Positions 63,096-64,000 of a DNA stretch of 64,000 nucleotides are shown here, piece after piece. The notes below the pieces were generated by a model, which searched no databases, was not told the origin of the DNA, and saw only the letters and a list, made by a program, of their open reading frames with translations. Made by a program: the position numbers and the translations under genes. This DNA is from [Leptolyngbya] sp. PCC 7376 (GTDB lineage: Bacteria; Cyanobacteriota; Cyanobacteriia; Cyanobacteriales; MRBY01): positions 5,006,036-5,070,035 of the forward strand of contig NC_019683.1 of the NCBI RefSeq assembly GCF_000316605.1. The letters run 5' to 3'. Each line of letters begins with the position of its first letter. Position 1 is the first letter of the stretch.

Positions 63096-64000
63096 TTACA
63101 AACCATTCCCGATCATCACAAAGGATGCCCAGTGGTATGGATGCGCATATTCCGGATTTTGGCTAATGGTTTCTTGGGCAATGCGCAGGGCTTCCGCTTT
63201 ACTGATATTGCTTTGCTGGAGTTGACGATAAAATTCTGTCATTAATTTTTCGGTGCTATCATCCTGAACTTGCCATAGCGAAGCCACGGTTGACTGTGCC
63301 CCTCTGCGTTGCATTTGGTAGGCTAAACCAACAATCTCGATACCGTTATTTTCTGCATTGAGTTCCGTAAAATCTGTGCCCAGTCCCGTTTCGCAGGCAC
63401 TCAGCACCACCAACTGATCTTCGGTGAATTTCCATTTTTCGCCAATCTCTTTCAGGTTTGTATATTCGCCGTTGCCAAACACAATAAATGAGTCCTCTGG
63501 TGTGCCAGGCAGAAACTTGGCATGGGTGGCTAGGTGGATGACGGAGTAGAGGTTAAATTCACTATAAATATTTTTGCCGAAGTCCCCAGCCAAGCGCTTT
63601 TCGACGGGAAAGACGGAGGCGATGCCCTCAATTTCTTGGGTGGCGGCAGGTAATCCTCCAAAGCCGAATTCTCTGGTACTGACTGCGGTTTCGACAGAGA
63701 TAGTCTGTTTGGTATCTGGGAAAGCTGCACCGAGGATATCCACGACTTTTTTGGGTTTGTCGGCAAAGGAAGTCAAGCTTAGGGCAGTAATATTTGTGGT
63801 GCGATATTTCTCGATGAGCCACTTTTCGCCGTCGTAGAGTGCCGCGAGGGGAATGTAACGCAACGCGCCATCTGGGGCATAGATAATATTTTCGATGCCA
63901 AAATCTTTTAGCTGGGCTTCGAAGGGTTCGATTAGGTATTGGTGGAGTTTCTGGAGGGCTTGGTAGTCGGTTGTTTTGTTTTTAAGAGTGGCGCTGGCTT
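63096..64000 (-). CDS. CHAT-domain protein, C-terminal part (5' end outside window)
   Basis: The frame is open to the right edge. The visible part is a CHAT (caspase HetF associated with TPRs) protease domain. It starts with ATLKNKTTDYQALQKLHQYL and IIYAPDGALRYIPLAALYD, and has the catalytic pair His in HLATHAKF and Cys in LSACETGLG, followed by GAQSTVASLWQVQDDST and the C-terminal PYHWASFVMIGNG. In full-length proteins TPR repeats precede the domain. CHAT proteases act in cell-death or regulatory cascades. An in-frame TTG at 63863 is not a real start because the domain continues upstream. Confidence 0.9.
   Translation of the reverse strand, partial: ASATLKNKTTDYQALQKLHQYLIEPFEAQLKDFGIENIIYAPDGALRYIPLAALYDGEKWLIEKYRTTNITALSLTSFADKPKKVVDILGAAFPDTKQTISVETAVSTREFGFGGLPAATQEIEGIASVFPVEKRLAGDFGKNIYSEFNLYSVIHLATHAKFLPGTPEDSFIVFGNGEYTNLKEIGEKWKFTEDQLVVLSACETGLGTDFTELNAENNGIEIVGLAYQMQRRGAQSTVASLWQVQDDSTEKLMTEFYRQLQQSNISKAEALRIAQETISQNPEYAHPYHWASFVMIGNGL

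Overview
The window comes from a cyanobacterium. The flanks are rich in the HIP1 palindrome GCGATCGC and carry cyanobacterial marker genes: ycf54, a flavodiiron gene of flv3 type, DUF3370, a lysA-cdaA-uppS cluster, and dxs, glgC and pdxJ in a cyanobacterial style. The gene set suggests the Synechococcus PCC 7002 / marine Leptolyngbya side of the phylum, but that is a guess.

Positions 1-26.9 kb are chromosomal. They hold the 3' part of a giant multi-TIR/WD40 protein, a DUF917-hydantoin racemase fusion, a chromate transporter (chrA) next to the remains of a tandem duplication (a decayed second chrA plus a scrap of the flv3 5' end), flv3, membrane and DUF3370 proteins, an LptF/G permease, uppS, cdaA, lysA, rimI, glgC, pdxJ, ycf54, thrB and dxs.

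Positions 28.2-56.2 kb are a compound genomic island at the 3' end of a tRNA-Thr(GGT) gene. A 50-bp piece of that tRNA occurs three times in direct orientation (28186, 36832, 56158), so two elements appear to sit in tandem. I saw no HIP1 site between about 26.87 and 56.43 kb. Element 1 (28.2-36.8 kb) is wrecked. It keeps an integrase fragment and the C-terminal part of a PAPS-reductase-like gene, buried under IS1, IS5-, IS256-, IS630- and IS982-family insertions, several nested with readable target duplications. Element 2 (36.8-56.2 kb) is much better preserved. It has a tyrosine recombinase, a PadR-type regulator, an HTH protein, a block of unrecognised genes (40.8-45.3 kb), a two-gene NB-ARC/effector-associated-domain conflict module (45.7-48.9 kb), a run of very small genes, an AAA+ replication-type ATPase and a Dda-like helicase. 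GTTAAC-based palindromes recur across it, including two 111-bp inverted copies about 3.9 kb apart. Both elements end in the same roughly 80-bp sequence.

Positions 56.2-64 kb return to chromosome: tRNA-Thr, tRNA-Tyr, a CNNM/CBS protein, a 45-residue membrane protein, a Gfo/Idh/MocA oxidoreductase, an M1 aminopeptidase with HEAT repeats, an exported TPR protein and the C-terminal part of a CHAT protease that runs off the window.

The best candidates for something undescribed are the EAD/NB-ARC pair, the unknown 40.8-45.3 kb block, and the GTTAAC palindrome network with its inverted 111-bp copies.
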